Source: Dactylorhiza incarnata
Taxonomy: Eukaryota > Streptophyta > Magnoliopsida > Asparagales > Orchidaceae
Assembly: GCA_033032865.1 (NCBI GenBank)
Contig: JAWHQI010000040.1
Span: 10,337,001-10,401,000, forward strand
DNA length: 64,000 nucleotides
Reading direction: 5' to 3'
The translations under genes were made by a program, and so were the position numbers. Positions within the stretch are counted from its first letter, which is position 1. Each line of letters opens with the position of its first letter. Under the pieces are notes generated by a model. It did no database searches and was not told the DNA's origin. It saw nothing but the letters and a program-made list of their open reading frames with translations. Positions 32,690-43,027 of the stretch are shown here, one piece after another.

Positions 32690-33150
32690 TATTTAGGTCA
32701 ATTTGACCTATGTTGACTTTTCATGGTTGACTTGGTCAACTAAGGGTGGTGTTGACCCTACTTGATGGTCATGAGTCCCATGATATCACTTAATGCTCAT
32801 TCGGCCATGGTGGGTCCCAATTGGGCTAATTGAGTCATAAGGTGTGATTTTGATCAAGAATGGGCTAGGTTTGACCAAATGATGGGGATTTTTGTCAATT
32901 GAACCTCTTTGACGGGTTTACATGTAGTGGTTGGGTCAATTTGGCTATCTAAAGTCTAATTCAGCCAATTTCGGTTGAATTTGGCTATGTTGACCTAAGT
33001 TTGACTTTGGTCAATTTGGCTAATTTGGTTGACCAATTGATGGAATTTTTGGTCAATTGAGTCTCCTTTAGGGTTAAGGACATAATGGTGAGGTTAATTT
33101 GTGCTTGTGAGCTCAATTTGGGCTAGTTTGACCAAGGTGACTTGTGTTCA
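32690..33150. promoter_or_regulatory. W-box (TTGAC) cluster in LTR U3
   Basis: Sixteen TTGAC cores by my count, ten on plus and six on minus, lie in about 460 bp. Many are TTGACC/GGTCAA. WRKY transcription factors bind TTGAC[C/T]. The cluster begins about 130 bp from the LTR start. Confidence 0.6.
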
Positions 33151-33479
33151 CTTGAGGGCACTAAGTAGGTTTACCTTAACCCAATGTGTCTTAAGGTCAC
33201 CTCCTTGTCTCAACTCACCATTCTCACCACATGTTATGCCCTAACACTATCATGGGGTCTAGTAGGATTAGGGATGTTACATCTAACACTTCTTGGACTA
33301 CAAATCTAGTCTTGAGCATTATTTTGTGATATCTAATTAAACTAGCCCATTGACTAGTTAAGCGTATTGTTGGAAATCTTGCCCACATGATTCCTGATTT
33401 GAAGAAGTCACCAAGTCAAGAAAACTTCACTTTGTATTTGATTACTTCTCTAGCTTATGATCTCAGGAAGTTAAAGATA

Positions 33480-34250
33480 TGTCATCGAGAAGAATAGGAG
33501 ATATCGTCGACAAAGTTTGCACATCGTCATAATGATGAGCAGAGCAAACGCTGAGAATTGGCGAGTTCGTCGAACGCTGAGACGGGATAGAAGAATGAAG
33601 TTCGTCGAACTCAGAATGAAGAAAGAAGAATGTTGTGCGTCACTCAGAAGGGAGTTCGTCGAACGCGGAAGGGAGTTCGTCGAATGCAGAAGGGAGTTCG
33701 TCAAACGCAGAATGGAGATCATCGAACTCAGAAGGAAGATCGTTGACCGCTGAGACTCGGCAAGATCGTCGAACGCAGAGAATATGCAGTATCGTCGACT
33801 TCACCAATGTGGCCTTGATGTCGAGAAAGAACAAACATCATCGTGAAGAAGCCTTGTCGCTAAAAAGGCTAAGTATGACTGATGGCGTTGAACATCGTCG
33901 TAAAGAAGGCATATCGACTGAAGAAAGACAAGCTGAAGACAAGCAGTTGCTGAAGCGTCGACATGACATCAATCTTGTCATCGAGAGAACAACATGATTA
34001 CAACGACAGACAGAAAGAAAGAAGATCTCAACGACACAGTCAGAGAAAGCTTTTCGGCATATATGCATAATCGCCAGGATATCTTGTATCGTCGAGATAC
34101 CACCATTAGTGGCAGAAGTAAGAAGACTTGAAGGTCTACTAAAGCCCAAGGCATAGACAAAGTCTTGTCATCGAGATATTGTCCATATCGTCGAGATACT
34201 GTCGGTATCAGCTTGAAGGTGGAAATATCGTCGAGACAGAATTCAAACGT
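33480..34250. repeat. GTTCGTCGAAC palindromic array
   Basis: The dense part (33565-33780) has about ten units of roughly 21 bp with the core GTTCGTCGAAC and flank GCAGAAGGGA. Looser ATCGTCGAGAT-type copies continue to about 34240. The core is the same as at 3001-3205 in a gypsy LTR. Confidence 0.8.
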
Positions 34251-34370
34251 TGCAGACGCACTGTCAGCATTTAGTGTCGCCGCCTGATTATCCAATCAGC
34301 GCGTGATCTTATGGAATGGGCGTCTGACATAACAGGACATCACATATTACCATTATGTGGCTTATCTGTC

Positions 34371-34380
34371 CTATAAAAGG
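34371..34380 (+). promoter_or_regulatory. TATA box of solo LTR
   Basis: CTATAAAAGG lies about 120 bp downstream of the palindromic array. Confidence 0.6.
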
Positions 34381-34738
34381 GAATAGTGATGCCCTAGAAA
34401 AAGTAGTTCTGAATAGAAAGAAAAAGAAAAAGGAAGAATCCCGCCGCTCTTCAATAGAATAGTATATTCTCGGCGGAGAAGAAGAAGATCAAGTAGAGAT
34501 CAAGCATCAAGTGCTCTCTGAAGAATCAGTCATCATCATCGACTGAAAAGTAGCCGATCCACACCAGGCAAAAGAAGTGAAGGCTGAAGAAGATCCAGTG
34601 CCGAATCTCCAGATCAAGAAGAATCTTCTTCAACGTAAAGAAGCCAATCTTCATCAGGCTAAAGTCGCCAATCACCATCAGGCAGAAGAAATAGTTTTCT
34701 TTACTGTAATTTCTTGTAAGGCTTGCGGGCCAAACCGT

Positions 34739-34942
34739 CTAGCTTGAGGGCTGGAGAGCTGTGAGCCTTGAGGGCCAGGGCAGTGGATTTGCGGGTCCGA
34801 CACCGTCTAGCTTGAGGGTTGGAGAGCTGTGAGGCTTGAGGGCCAGGGCAGTGGACTTGCGGGTCCAACACCATCTAGCTTGAGGGCTGGAGAGCTGTGA
34901 GGCTTGAGGGCCAGGGCAGTGCACTTGCGGGTGCGATTTGTC
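34739..34942. repeat. 68-bp tandem repeat, three copies
   Basis: Copies start at 34739, 34807 and 34875 with CTAGCTTGAGGG(C/T)TGGAGAG. They are nearly identical. They lie in R/U5 of the solo LTR, followed by shorter CTTGCGGG repeats to about 35010. Confidence 0.85.
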
Positions 34943-35273
34943 GAGCTTGCGGGCTCAGGGGCAGTAGGGGCTTGCGGGCCTAGGATGTTTGACTTGCGGG
35001 TCCAAGTTGTAAGTCTTGAGGGGCTGAAGATTTGGCAGAGTTTGCTGAGCCTAGCACACTGCTCGGTAGGCACGGAGGGACAGAGGACTACTTAAGACAC
35101 CCGGTCTTGAGGAACCTCTATAGATCGTTGTGTGTTTTCTGCGTTGTGCTTTCTACTTTATAGATCTATTAACCAGAAATCTAGAACACCAAAAAGGGGA
35201 TAATATTATTTGAAAAACCTATTCACCCCCCCCCCTCTAGGTGATAAGTTGACACCCAATAAACAACATGTAT

Positions 35274-36535
35274 GGTTTGTGGTCACACTGTGTACCATAA
35301 TAGATCAACTTCCTTTCGGGGGATAAAGACTCACCCCTAACCACTTTCCAAGAAACCAATTTGATAACTTAAAGTTAGAGTTCATAAGTACATGCTAAAG
35401 CTAATACGTTTTTAGATTATAATCCTACCCCTAATTTAAGTTATTATAAGTCTATCATTACGCATTTAATACCTCTCTAAACAATTCATAAATCTTAAGT
35501 ATACACATTTGTATTTTTGCTAAACAAGCTGTTATTCTTGTTCAAATAACTTGAAACTTTAATCTGAGATCAATCATAACTTATTATAAGTGTCCACAAA
35601 GATTTGGAATTTTATTCAATTAATAAGTCAAATTATCTTCAATAATATCCATGATGAATGATTTCCAATTTTTTCTAAAAACTATACGATAAACATGCTC
35701 CACAAATTCCATTTTTGCATGCATACCTACTAATCTAACACACACCTTATGTATGATTTTCAAATCCTTATAATTAATATTAACTAAAAAAATACATGAA
35801 ATATATTTTTACTATAATTAATTTGACAACCCATTAAAATTGATGAACAAAGAGTTCTAGGTATCTACTAAATATGTGCAACCACAATTTGGAAAGGTCA
35901 ACCTAGTTCTACAACTTCTATTTTGAACACTTCAGTCAAATCCCAAATTAATATGTTCCATTATTCAAAATATGCTAGCTCTCAATGTGTGACATTTAAA
36001 TGAATTTATTTATACTAAAACTTTCAATGTGTAATTCATTACAGGGGCTAACAATGTCCAAAAGCCCTTAAATTTTGACCCAAGCCCAACCATGTTATAG
36101 TAAGTGCACAATAAAAATATGGGAATTTAATTCCATCATTAAGTATATATTTTTTCAATAATACCCCTCATAAAAAATATTGAATTATGAACTAAACTAT
36201 AGGTAAAATGTCCTTTGAAAAATTTAAAAATTTAAGTGGACATTCCTCATATCATAACATACCTATGATTCAAACTTTAGGGACATCACATTTAATTTGA
36301 GTGAAAAATACACAAAATATAATAACCACTATAGTTTATATTACAGACATTTAAAAATTAAATTCAGGGAGTTATATGCATCCTTTGAAAATGAGCACAT
36401 CAATTTGAAATTCACGGACTAAGGGATGCAACTTTTGTGTTGGCCACTTTGTCCAAATATGCCTTAAGGGAATTATAGTTATAGTTTGATGAAAACTTGA
36501 TACGTAAAATTTGAGATATATTTTTCTCTAAATTC
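35274..36535. other. AT-rich DNA, nothing recognised
   Basis: No open frame of note, repeat array or terminal structure is visible. Confidence 0.4.
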
Positions 36536-36690
36536 TATGAACTATAGGCAATAGTACCTCTCGTTCAGAGTATAGAATATTAAAAAGAAATATCAAGTGT
36601 CGTATTCCGTGGAGCCATTGAGTACTTCTACTCACGCAAATTACTATAATTTTATCGGTAATTTATTTTGGTTTTGTAAATAAAATGAAT
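36536..36690 (-). mobile_element. Athila-like LTR scrap
   Basis: The block GGCAATAGTACCTCTCG, then AATATCAAGTGTCGTATTCC and GAGTACTTCTACTCAC, parallels 7800-7905 in the solo LTR at 7753-9367. Only about 150 bp remain, joined to a Harbinger remnant. Confidence 0.55.
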
Positions 36691-38083
36691 AAAGAAAGAG
36701 AGCAATATAACTTCAATATGATTTCCATATAGTGCACCGATGCAGTTCTCAAACCACCTCCTACTAGATTCTTGCCTGGACTCACACAACTTAATATAAT
36801 ATTTTCCAATGTGTAGAATAGCTCTCAGCACTATACCAAAGTGTCTACTAATAGTGTCATTGGACCATAAATAGGTAAAGCCAACATCAAAAAAATTTTT
36901 ATTGTGTGCTAGGATATATAAAAATAATGCAACAGATTCTTTCACCGAAACATATAAACTTTCATGAACTAAATTCGTTGTGTGATATCACATAACTCTC
37001 CAGAAGATGATTTACTGATATGTAGCAAATTAAATCAATTGTCATTCGGTCCATTATAAATGTGAGGTAATATAATAGATCATAGCGCATTATTTGAAGC
37101 ATTATGTCCTGACTCTTTTGGAATGGTATGTAGCATGACTGCAGTTGTAGCAAGCATTGTCAAGACTGTACCATTAATAATTAATTCAAATTCATATTCA
37201 GAATCTGAGTCAAAATCAGTTTCATCCATCAAAAATAATCAAAATTAGTGCATCAAACATTCATGTATGAGAAAACTACAGAAAAAACTGGAACTCAAGT
37301 GGTTCCTTTGCATGTTCTCCTTCCTTCTCAACCTATGTTAAATATCCAAGAGGTCACATAGTGAGAGTGGGAAACAAGTCTCTTGATATAGCTGAAGCTT
37401 GTTCAAATTTTGCATGTTATCCCTCCTTCTCAATCTATCGACAATCTCAAACAAAAGTTGGATGCAAACAAGTAGTACAATCAGGAAAAAATCACTCAGA
37501 AAAAATCCACTCAGAAAAAAAATCCACTCAAACAAAATCTATGGAAAAAATTAAGTATTGTTACCTTAATACAAGAAGAAGAACTGGGCGAAAGAGGAGA
37601 CCTGTAGAGAAAGAATATGAGCAGAAAGAAGATGTTATTTAGACTAGAAGGAAGAAGAAGTGGGCGGATGGAGGAGATCTGTTTGGGGAAGAAGAGGCGA
37701 CGAGGTTTCTAGGGCTGTCAGGCAGCGAATGATCGATGAAATATGTAAGGTTTTCTAGAGGCGGCGGATGGATCGACAATGACATCGGACGAAGAATCGG
37801 ATAAAGAGGAATAAAGAGGAGAGCAGAATTTTTTTACCGACGGTGACAGAAGGATGGATCGCGGCTGGCGGAAGGAAGAAAATTGCGGCTGCTATCGGGC
37901 TCCTTCTCCATTCCAAATCTCTGAATATCTACGCGTGACCCTAAGAATCGGGGATAGTTATGATATAATACCTAAGGCATTGGTGGAATTCCAAGTCTAA
38001 CCCAATTCCAAGGTGCCGAATGCCCTAATTGGAATTCAAACTTCCAATTCCAGAATTCCAATTCTAGGGGGCCGAACGGAGCC
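36691..38083 (-). mobile_element. PIF/Harbinger remnant
   Basis: The right end reads, on minus, GGCTCCGTTCGGCCCCC, the usual look of a Harbinger terminal repeat. It is flanked by TAA, which could be half of the 3-bp duplication. A leader of about 800 bp with a GC-rich first part and a repeat of GAGTGGATTTTTT (about 37495-37530) precedes the transposase. The other end is lost. Confidence 0.45.
36700..37230 (-). pseudogene. PIF/Harbinger transposase, inactive fragment
   Basis: The DDE nuclease of a cut-and-paste transposon. An acidic start (MDETDFDSDSEYEFE, ATG at about 37230) leads through an open segment and a second piece (37153-36962). The third piece (36945-36700) has the family blocks VALFLYILAHN, SRHFGIVLRAI and WFENCIGALYGNHIEV. 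In the family the last is usually GALDGTH with the first catalytic Asp; here the Asp is Tyr. The rest of the catalytic domain is missing where the LTR scrap joins. Frames are broken twice. Confidence 0.65.
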
Positions 38084-38269
38084 TAATTGAATTTTCATAA
38101 CCAAGATTGTATTGAATTATGCAAAATAATTTAAGAATAAAATTATAAAAACTTTAGTTCATTAAAAACATATTAGAAAACTACAAAATATAACTGCTCT
38201 CTCATAAATATCTTGGATATGCAAATGATATTGGCTAAAGAGGTTAGAATTGGCAAAGAAGAAAATATT

Positions 38270-38510
38270 TTACTTATATATATATATATATGTGTTTAGA
38301 AAATGATGAAATTTATCCTCTCATTTCCATGACATATAATCTTTTAAGAGCTTTCTTCTTTTTAAACATCCCAATATATATATGTTTAGGAGTGATGAAT
38401 TTTATCCTCTCATCTCCATGACATATAATCTTTCAAAACTTTGGGTGCATGTGTTTAGGAATGATAAATTTTATCCTCTCCTTCCATGACATATGATCTT
38501 TTATCATCTT
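38270..38510. repeat. TA microsatellite and three imperfect repeats
   Basis: A (TA)n run at about 38274-38291 is followed by three copies of GATGAA(A)TTTATCCTCTC plus CCATGACATATAATCTTT (about 38303, 38392 and 38464). Confidence 0.65.
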
Positions 38511-38979
38511 TTATATTGTCATTCAATGAGTTAACTAAAAGGTAGAGGAAGGGAAAGGGTTTAAAAGCTATAATATTTCAAAGATATATGTGCTGGGAGC
38601 ATAGAAAATAAAATATGAAATCTTAAGAATCCATGAGCTAAAGTTAATATAAGTAAAATCTAAATACTTTTAGCACAGTTTCTACAAAATTGATTCATGA
38701 TATTGTAAGGGAATTATTAACCGAATACCGAAAATGGCTATTCGTAGACCAATAATAGCTCTTTTTTGGGTGTTTATTATTTCCATCCAATATCCATTCC
38801 TTGTTTTTCACAAACCAAGCCCTAAAACATTTTCCCCGCATGTGCAACCTCCCCCTCCACTTCTTCCGCTCGCTGGTCTCTCACACACCCATATCCGGTG
38901 TGCCCAGCTTGTTGCCGGCAAAGGATGCCACCTGGTTGCCGGTGAAGCAGGCCACCTGGTCGCCGACGAAGAAGCGTCT

Positions 38980-39250
38980 GATTTTGCCGGATAGTAAAGC
39001 TTCCGTCGATGTATCCTTTAAAAGCTTTTGCCCGCTAGCAATAATCCAGATTTTTTCGACCGATTTCTTCTTGCAGGAGGATATATTTACAGTTAACATT
39101 GCCGACGAAGAAGGATCCAATTTGTTCTTCTGATTTTGCCGGTGAGTAAAGCTTCCACAGTCGTTTCCTTTAAAAGCTTCCTCCCACAAGCAATACTCCA
39201 GATTTTTTTCCACTGATTTCTTCTTGCAGGAGGATATATTTGCGGTTAAC
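38980..39250. repeat. Direct duplication of about 125 bp
   Basis: Two copies contain GATTTTGCCGG, AAAGCTTCC, CCTTTAAAAGCTT and TTTCTTCTTGCAGGAGGATA. Divergence is roughly 15 percent by eye. Each ends with a splice-acceptor-like TTCTTGCAG. Confidence 0.7.
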
Positions 39251-39661
39251 ATTTCAAAAGTTTTTTTCAACCGATTTCTCCATCACAATTCTTCTGTAGT
39301 GATTACTAGGAGGCTTTTATTTGGTGAATATCTGTTTATCTTTGTCTTCCCCATTACAATATCACATTCCGAGTTAAATGTTGCAAATCTTCTTAGTTAA
39401 ATGCTTGCTAACATCTCCAATTATTTCAGAGTTAACACTCTCACTTTCTTGCAAATCAATGGATATCGTCACAACTATAGAGACAACCGAAACCAACGAA
39501 TAAATTGTGCTCACTTATGGTATTGATCTAATTGTTTTCTTCAAATATTTATGTCAATTACAAGCAAATATTTATACTATGTTTTGTGTATATATTTTGC
39601 ATAGATATGACTACACATTTTTAAAAAAAATATTGTATTTCTGTCATGGGATGAGTTAATT

Positions 39662-39937
39662 GTGTGGGTGCGTAATGTTGCCAGGTCACTTAGTTTTGTT
39701 GTCACCATACAGAGCTTCGATAAAATGGATGGTAGACCACGCCCTCGTGTTATTCTGGGTTGCGATAGAGCAGGATATGTATATGATAGTCAGAATAAAA
39801 AAGGATGGGTTAAGCAGAATTTAAGGAAAACCACCACTATGAACTGTGACTTTCATATTTTTCTAGCAGAAGCAAAACAAGCTAGCAAGTTTACTATTTT
39901 TCTCCTTAACATTTGCTTCATTCTTATGAATCAATAG
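39662..39937 (+). pseudogene. MULE/FAR1-type DNA-binding domain fragment
   Basis: About 80 residues resemble the N-terminal zinc-finger region of Mutator-like transposases and their FAR1-related descendants: a WVRNVARS start, an FVV-T strand, then GRPRPRVILGCDRAGYV and, 22 residues later, MNCDFHIFL. The two Cys (GCD and NCD) match family metal ligands. The transposase core is absent, and the frame ends at TAG soon after. Confidence 0.55.
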
Positions 39938-40312
39938 TGAACTTCAAATCATATAACCTGCAGGGATGGAGCTGGATGGGGAATGTTTTAAGGTACTTAT
40001 ATAATATTTTGATGTAGACTTTAAATTTTTTTTATGTAGGCTTCATTGTTTTTTGATGTAGGCTTCAATCCTATTTTGGTGTGGATTGCAAATATATCTT
40101 TTTGTAGTAATGCCTTTATTTTGAGGTATACTTACTATTTATGTTCATATGAACTATACAGTAGCATGAATTCATGTATTTTTTTATTATTTATTTTTAT
40201 GTTAGTCTACGAATACAATAATCTCTGTGAATAACAAATTTAAGTTCCTTTGGAGCTGCGAATAGTAAAAATCTACGAATATCCACTTTTGTTCTGTGGA
40301 TAACAATTCCAT

Positions 40313-41040
40313 TTAAAGAGAGAAAATAAAACTAAGAAATAATCTATTCTAATTTAAAAATGAAAAATTTATTAAATCAAATTTATCTAAAAGTTAAATC
40401 CAACAAATTACGAAGAGACATAAAATAGAAATATATAAAAGAAAACTCTTTAAAAAGCCTATAAATAAAAATCATAATTTAAAATTAGTTAAACTCAAAT
40501 AAAAATAAGGAGGAATCTAATATTACAAGATTTATAAAAATATATTTGAAACTATTTTTTTTAATAAGTTTTTCATAGTTTTTTTATTTTTTATATTAAT
40601 TTTTCCTAAAAACATAATTTTTTTTTAATCTTGGACTTCTCAAGGAATACCCATTGACGGGCTCTCAATGTACTGGGTAGTTTTGTGGGATGAAAGCCCA
40701 ACATGACCCTTTTGCAAGAAATTAGATTTTTAAATTTTCTAAATTTTTATATTTTAATTGGCTTAAAAACAAAAATAAGAAAAAGAACTAAAATTTTGAA
40801 ATAAAAGAAAAACATTTTTTTTATTTTGTAAATTTTATACACAAAATAGAACAAAGAAAAAGAATTTTTATTCATGATTTTTTTTATTAGATTTTTGCAA
40901 TAGTTTTTTTAGGTTTTTGTAGTAAAAGCAAAACATAAGAGAATACACCTCCATACTTTAAAATAAATATTGTCCCTAATATTTTAGACTAAGTATGAAG
41001 AAAGAAAACATGTAAGGAAATTAAAAAGAAATGGACTAAA
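40313..41040. other. AT-rich DNA, likely Athila leader remnant
   Basis: No gene. Long A/T runs surround a CTTGGACTTCTCAAGGAATA block at 40633. It probably belongs with the Athila-type motif at 41048. Confidence 0.3.
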
Positions 41041-41110
41041 GATAAGCAAGGGGTTCCTCCCAAGAGCGCTTTGTTTAACGTCTTTAAGCTAGACGTTAAA
41101 GGTTAGCTAA
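41041..41110 (-). mobile_element. Athila post-pol motif remnant
   Basis: On minus, CTAGCTTAAAGACGTTAAAC then AAAGCGCTCTTGGGAGGAA matches the motif found just after the coding region in Athila elements. The same motif is at 62832-62880 in element C (GCGCTACTGGGAGACAACCC). No coding region remains here. Confidence 0.55.
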
Positions 41111-41829
41111 AAAGATATTGATATGAAAAATGGACTAGTAACTCTCTTAATTCATGCTGAGGTGAATATGATGAAATCCGTTGCCCGGCGACTCCTCCTC
41201 AATAGTCTTGATTCTTTTGTTGACGGTTGGCTTGAAATTGTGAATCCTAATTACATATACATACCTTAGGTAATTTAAATTACTGGAGATGAACGACAAA
41301 TGGATTGGTGAAGACTTTTGGTTGCAACGACTCATCATCAATATTGAAAATGTTAGAATAAAAAGAATCAAGGCTAAGTTAGTAAAAAAAAATTCACAAG
41401 GAGGAGTTTCTTGTAAAAAATACCTGAGTAAGTGCGGGTTGTTTAATTTTAAAAGAAAAATTGTTATCCGAGAATTCTAGCAGAATGGCAAGTGGAATAA
41501 ATTCTTGGGACACAATGTTTTCATGAATTTCATTTTAAAAATATTATTTGGTGTGTTTGAAAATTAATGAAAAACAAAAGTAGATTCGGGCAGAGTAGGA
41601 GAAGAAACATGTGCATCTTCTATTTTGTCCGGTGTACCAAAAATATTAATAAATCTTTGTATAACATGTAAGATCCCTCTCCCGCATCGGAGAGTTCCCG
41701 GATCTTTTGCCCAGAATCGCCGCCTTACGGTGATACTAACACACGAGTTAGTCGCCTCTGCAAGACGTCAATCCTGCCAACAAGAACGATCAACCAGACC
41801 AACTTGAGATAAGAAGTAAACTAGGCAAA
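41111..41829. other. No gene seen; mixed remnant DNA
   Basis: AT-rich to about 41620, then a moderately GC-rich block (41690-41815, CCCGCATCGGAGAGTTCCC) that may be an LTR fragment. I could not assign it. Confidence 0.3.
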
Positions 41830-41886
41830 CAAGTCCACAACCACACACACACAAACACACACACACAAACACACACACACACACAG

Positions 41887-41919
<33 letters not shown>

Positions 41920-41920
41920 C
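41830..41920. repeat. Compound (CA)n-(TA)n microsatellite
   Basis: About 50 bp of ACACAC with AA interruptions is followed by about 35 bp of TATATA. Confidence 0.9.
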
Positions 41921-42350
41921 TAGCATGTTCGAACGGGCTACGCCCGTTCTCGATGCGTCGCTGCGGGCTTTGCCCGCCCCCTCGGCGGGCTTCGCCCGTT
42001 ATCGATGCGGCGCTGCGGGCTTTGCCTGCACCCAAGCAGTCTTCGCCCGCTTGTCATTCATGCGGCCTTCGCCCGTTCTCGATGTGTCGTTGCGGGCTTC
42101 GCCCGTAATCAAGCGGGCTTTGCCCGCTTGGTGTTCAAGTGGACTTCACCCGTTCTCGATGCGACACTGCGGCCTTCGGCCGCATTTAGGTGGGCTTTGC
42201 CCGCCCCCCTGGCAGTTACGGGCTTCGTCTGTTCTTGATGCGGCACTGCGGCCTTCGGTCGCATTTAGGCGTGTTTCGCCCGACCCCGACAGTTACGGGC
42301 TTCGGCCACCCCATCGGCGGGCTTCGCCCGCCCCCCGACAGTTATTTAAA
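41921..42350. repeat. GC-rich CGGGCTTCGCCCG hairpin array
   Basis: About fifteen copies of CGGGC-TTC/TTT/TAC-GCCCG, each able to form a small hairpin, are spaced 20-45 bp apart. Linkers such as GTTCTCGATGCG(T/G)C recur. The stretch is far richer in G+C than its surroundings. The first hairpin, AACGGGC-TAC-GCCCGTT, lies just after TATACTAGCA. Confidence 0.8.
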
Positions 42351-42389
42351 ATTTAAAAATTGTAGAGTTTTCTAAATTTTAATTATTCC

Positions 42390-42552
42390 ACATTTAGGCG
42401 GGGACATTAGGCGGGGGTGAGGACATTTTGCGGGGGTGGGGACATTCGGCGGGGGGAGAACATTCGGCGGGGCAAAGACATTTTGCGGGGGCGGAGACAT
42501 TCGGCGAGGGTGGGAACATTCGATGGGGGCGGGGACATTCGATGCGGCGATA
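42390..42552. repeat. GCGGGGACATTCG minisatellite
   Basis: About eight copies of an 18-21 bp unit (pattern GGCGGGGGTGAGGACATTTT or CGG). It is strongly G-rich on plus, with runs of four to six G, and could form G-quadruplexes. Confidence 0.8.
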
Positions 42553-42897
42553 TGGGCTATGAATGTAGGTTATCATACACGTATGACTTCCAAATTAAGT
42601 AAAAATGGAGAGGAATATGACACTGAATTTCTTCACAGACTGCCAACCTAAACCGACATTATTGAAGGTCTATGGAAAGGGCTTTGCATAAAAATTAACT
42701 AAGATCTTTTGAAAGTTACATTATGCTTGAAATACAGAATAGGTGTAAAGACACTTTGATAATAACAAAATTCAGTGCTCTATAATAAAAAAAATCAAAC
42801 AAATTTATATAAAAGTATAGTACTGAAGAGAAAGAAAATAAAAATTAAACCTTACCTTTGTTAATGTTGTGTAGGTTAGGAGATATCTCTACCTGCA

Positions 42898-43027
42898 GAA
42901 GTTCCCAAGTTGTCCTCTTGCCAAAAGTTTCCAAGTCGTCCTCTTGCCAAAAGATTCCAAGTCGTCCTCTTGCCAAAAGTTTCCAAGTCGTCCTCTTGCC
43001 AAAAGTTTCCAAGTCGTTTTCTTGCTT
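42898..43027. repeat. 26-bp tandem repeat, five copies
   Basis: The unit is GTTTCCAAGTCGTCCTCTTG then CCAAAA. The middle copies differ at one base, and the outer ones at two to eight. The period is not a multiple of three, so the open frames across it are incidental. Confidence 0.9.

Larger units (their letters stand above)
30045..33281 (-). mobile_element. Long Ty3/gypsy LTR, left end unresolved
   Basis: The right edge on the minus strand starts TGTAACATCCCTAATCC at 33281, a gypsy chromovirus-type LTR start. It extends left through a W-box-rich U3 (32690-33150), GC-rich promoter-like sequence (31900-32450) and an AT-rich part with a 153-bp tandem array. I could not find the matching left end or target duplications. 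No coding sequence belongs to it in this window. Confidence 0.4.
33368..35268 (+). mobile_element. Sirevirus-type solo LTR
   Basis: It starts TGTTGGAAATC and ends AATAAACAACA (1901 bp). The flanks CGTAT (33363-33367) and TGTAT (35269-35273) match at four of five bases, suggesting a decayed target duplication. Layout is the same as other Sirevirus LTRs: palindromic array (33480-34250), TATA box (34371), R/U5 repeats (34739-34942) and a C-run before CTCTAGGTGA near the end. Confidence 0.65.
38710..40312 (+). mobile_element. Small Mutator-like element, tentative
   Basis: The ends are imperfect inverted repeats of about 45 bp. The left reads GGAATTATTAACCGAATAC then GGCTATTCGTAGA; the right, on minus, reads GGAATTGTTATCCACAGAAC then GGATATTCGTAGA. 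Inside are a GC-rich region, two direct copies of about 125 bp (about 38980-39105 and 39130-39250) and a MULE-type zinc-finger fragment (39662-39937). I found no 9-bp target duplication, so the class rests on the coding fragment. Confidence 0.45.

Noticed and set aside
41925..42375. 143-codon plus-strand frame rich in Arg/Ala/Pro
   Set aside because: It is produced by the GC-rich hairpin array; the repeat is open in several frames and has no protein-like features.
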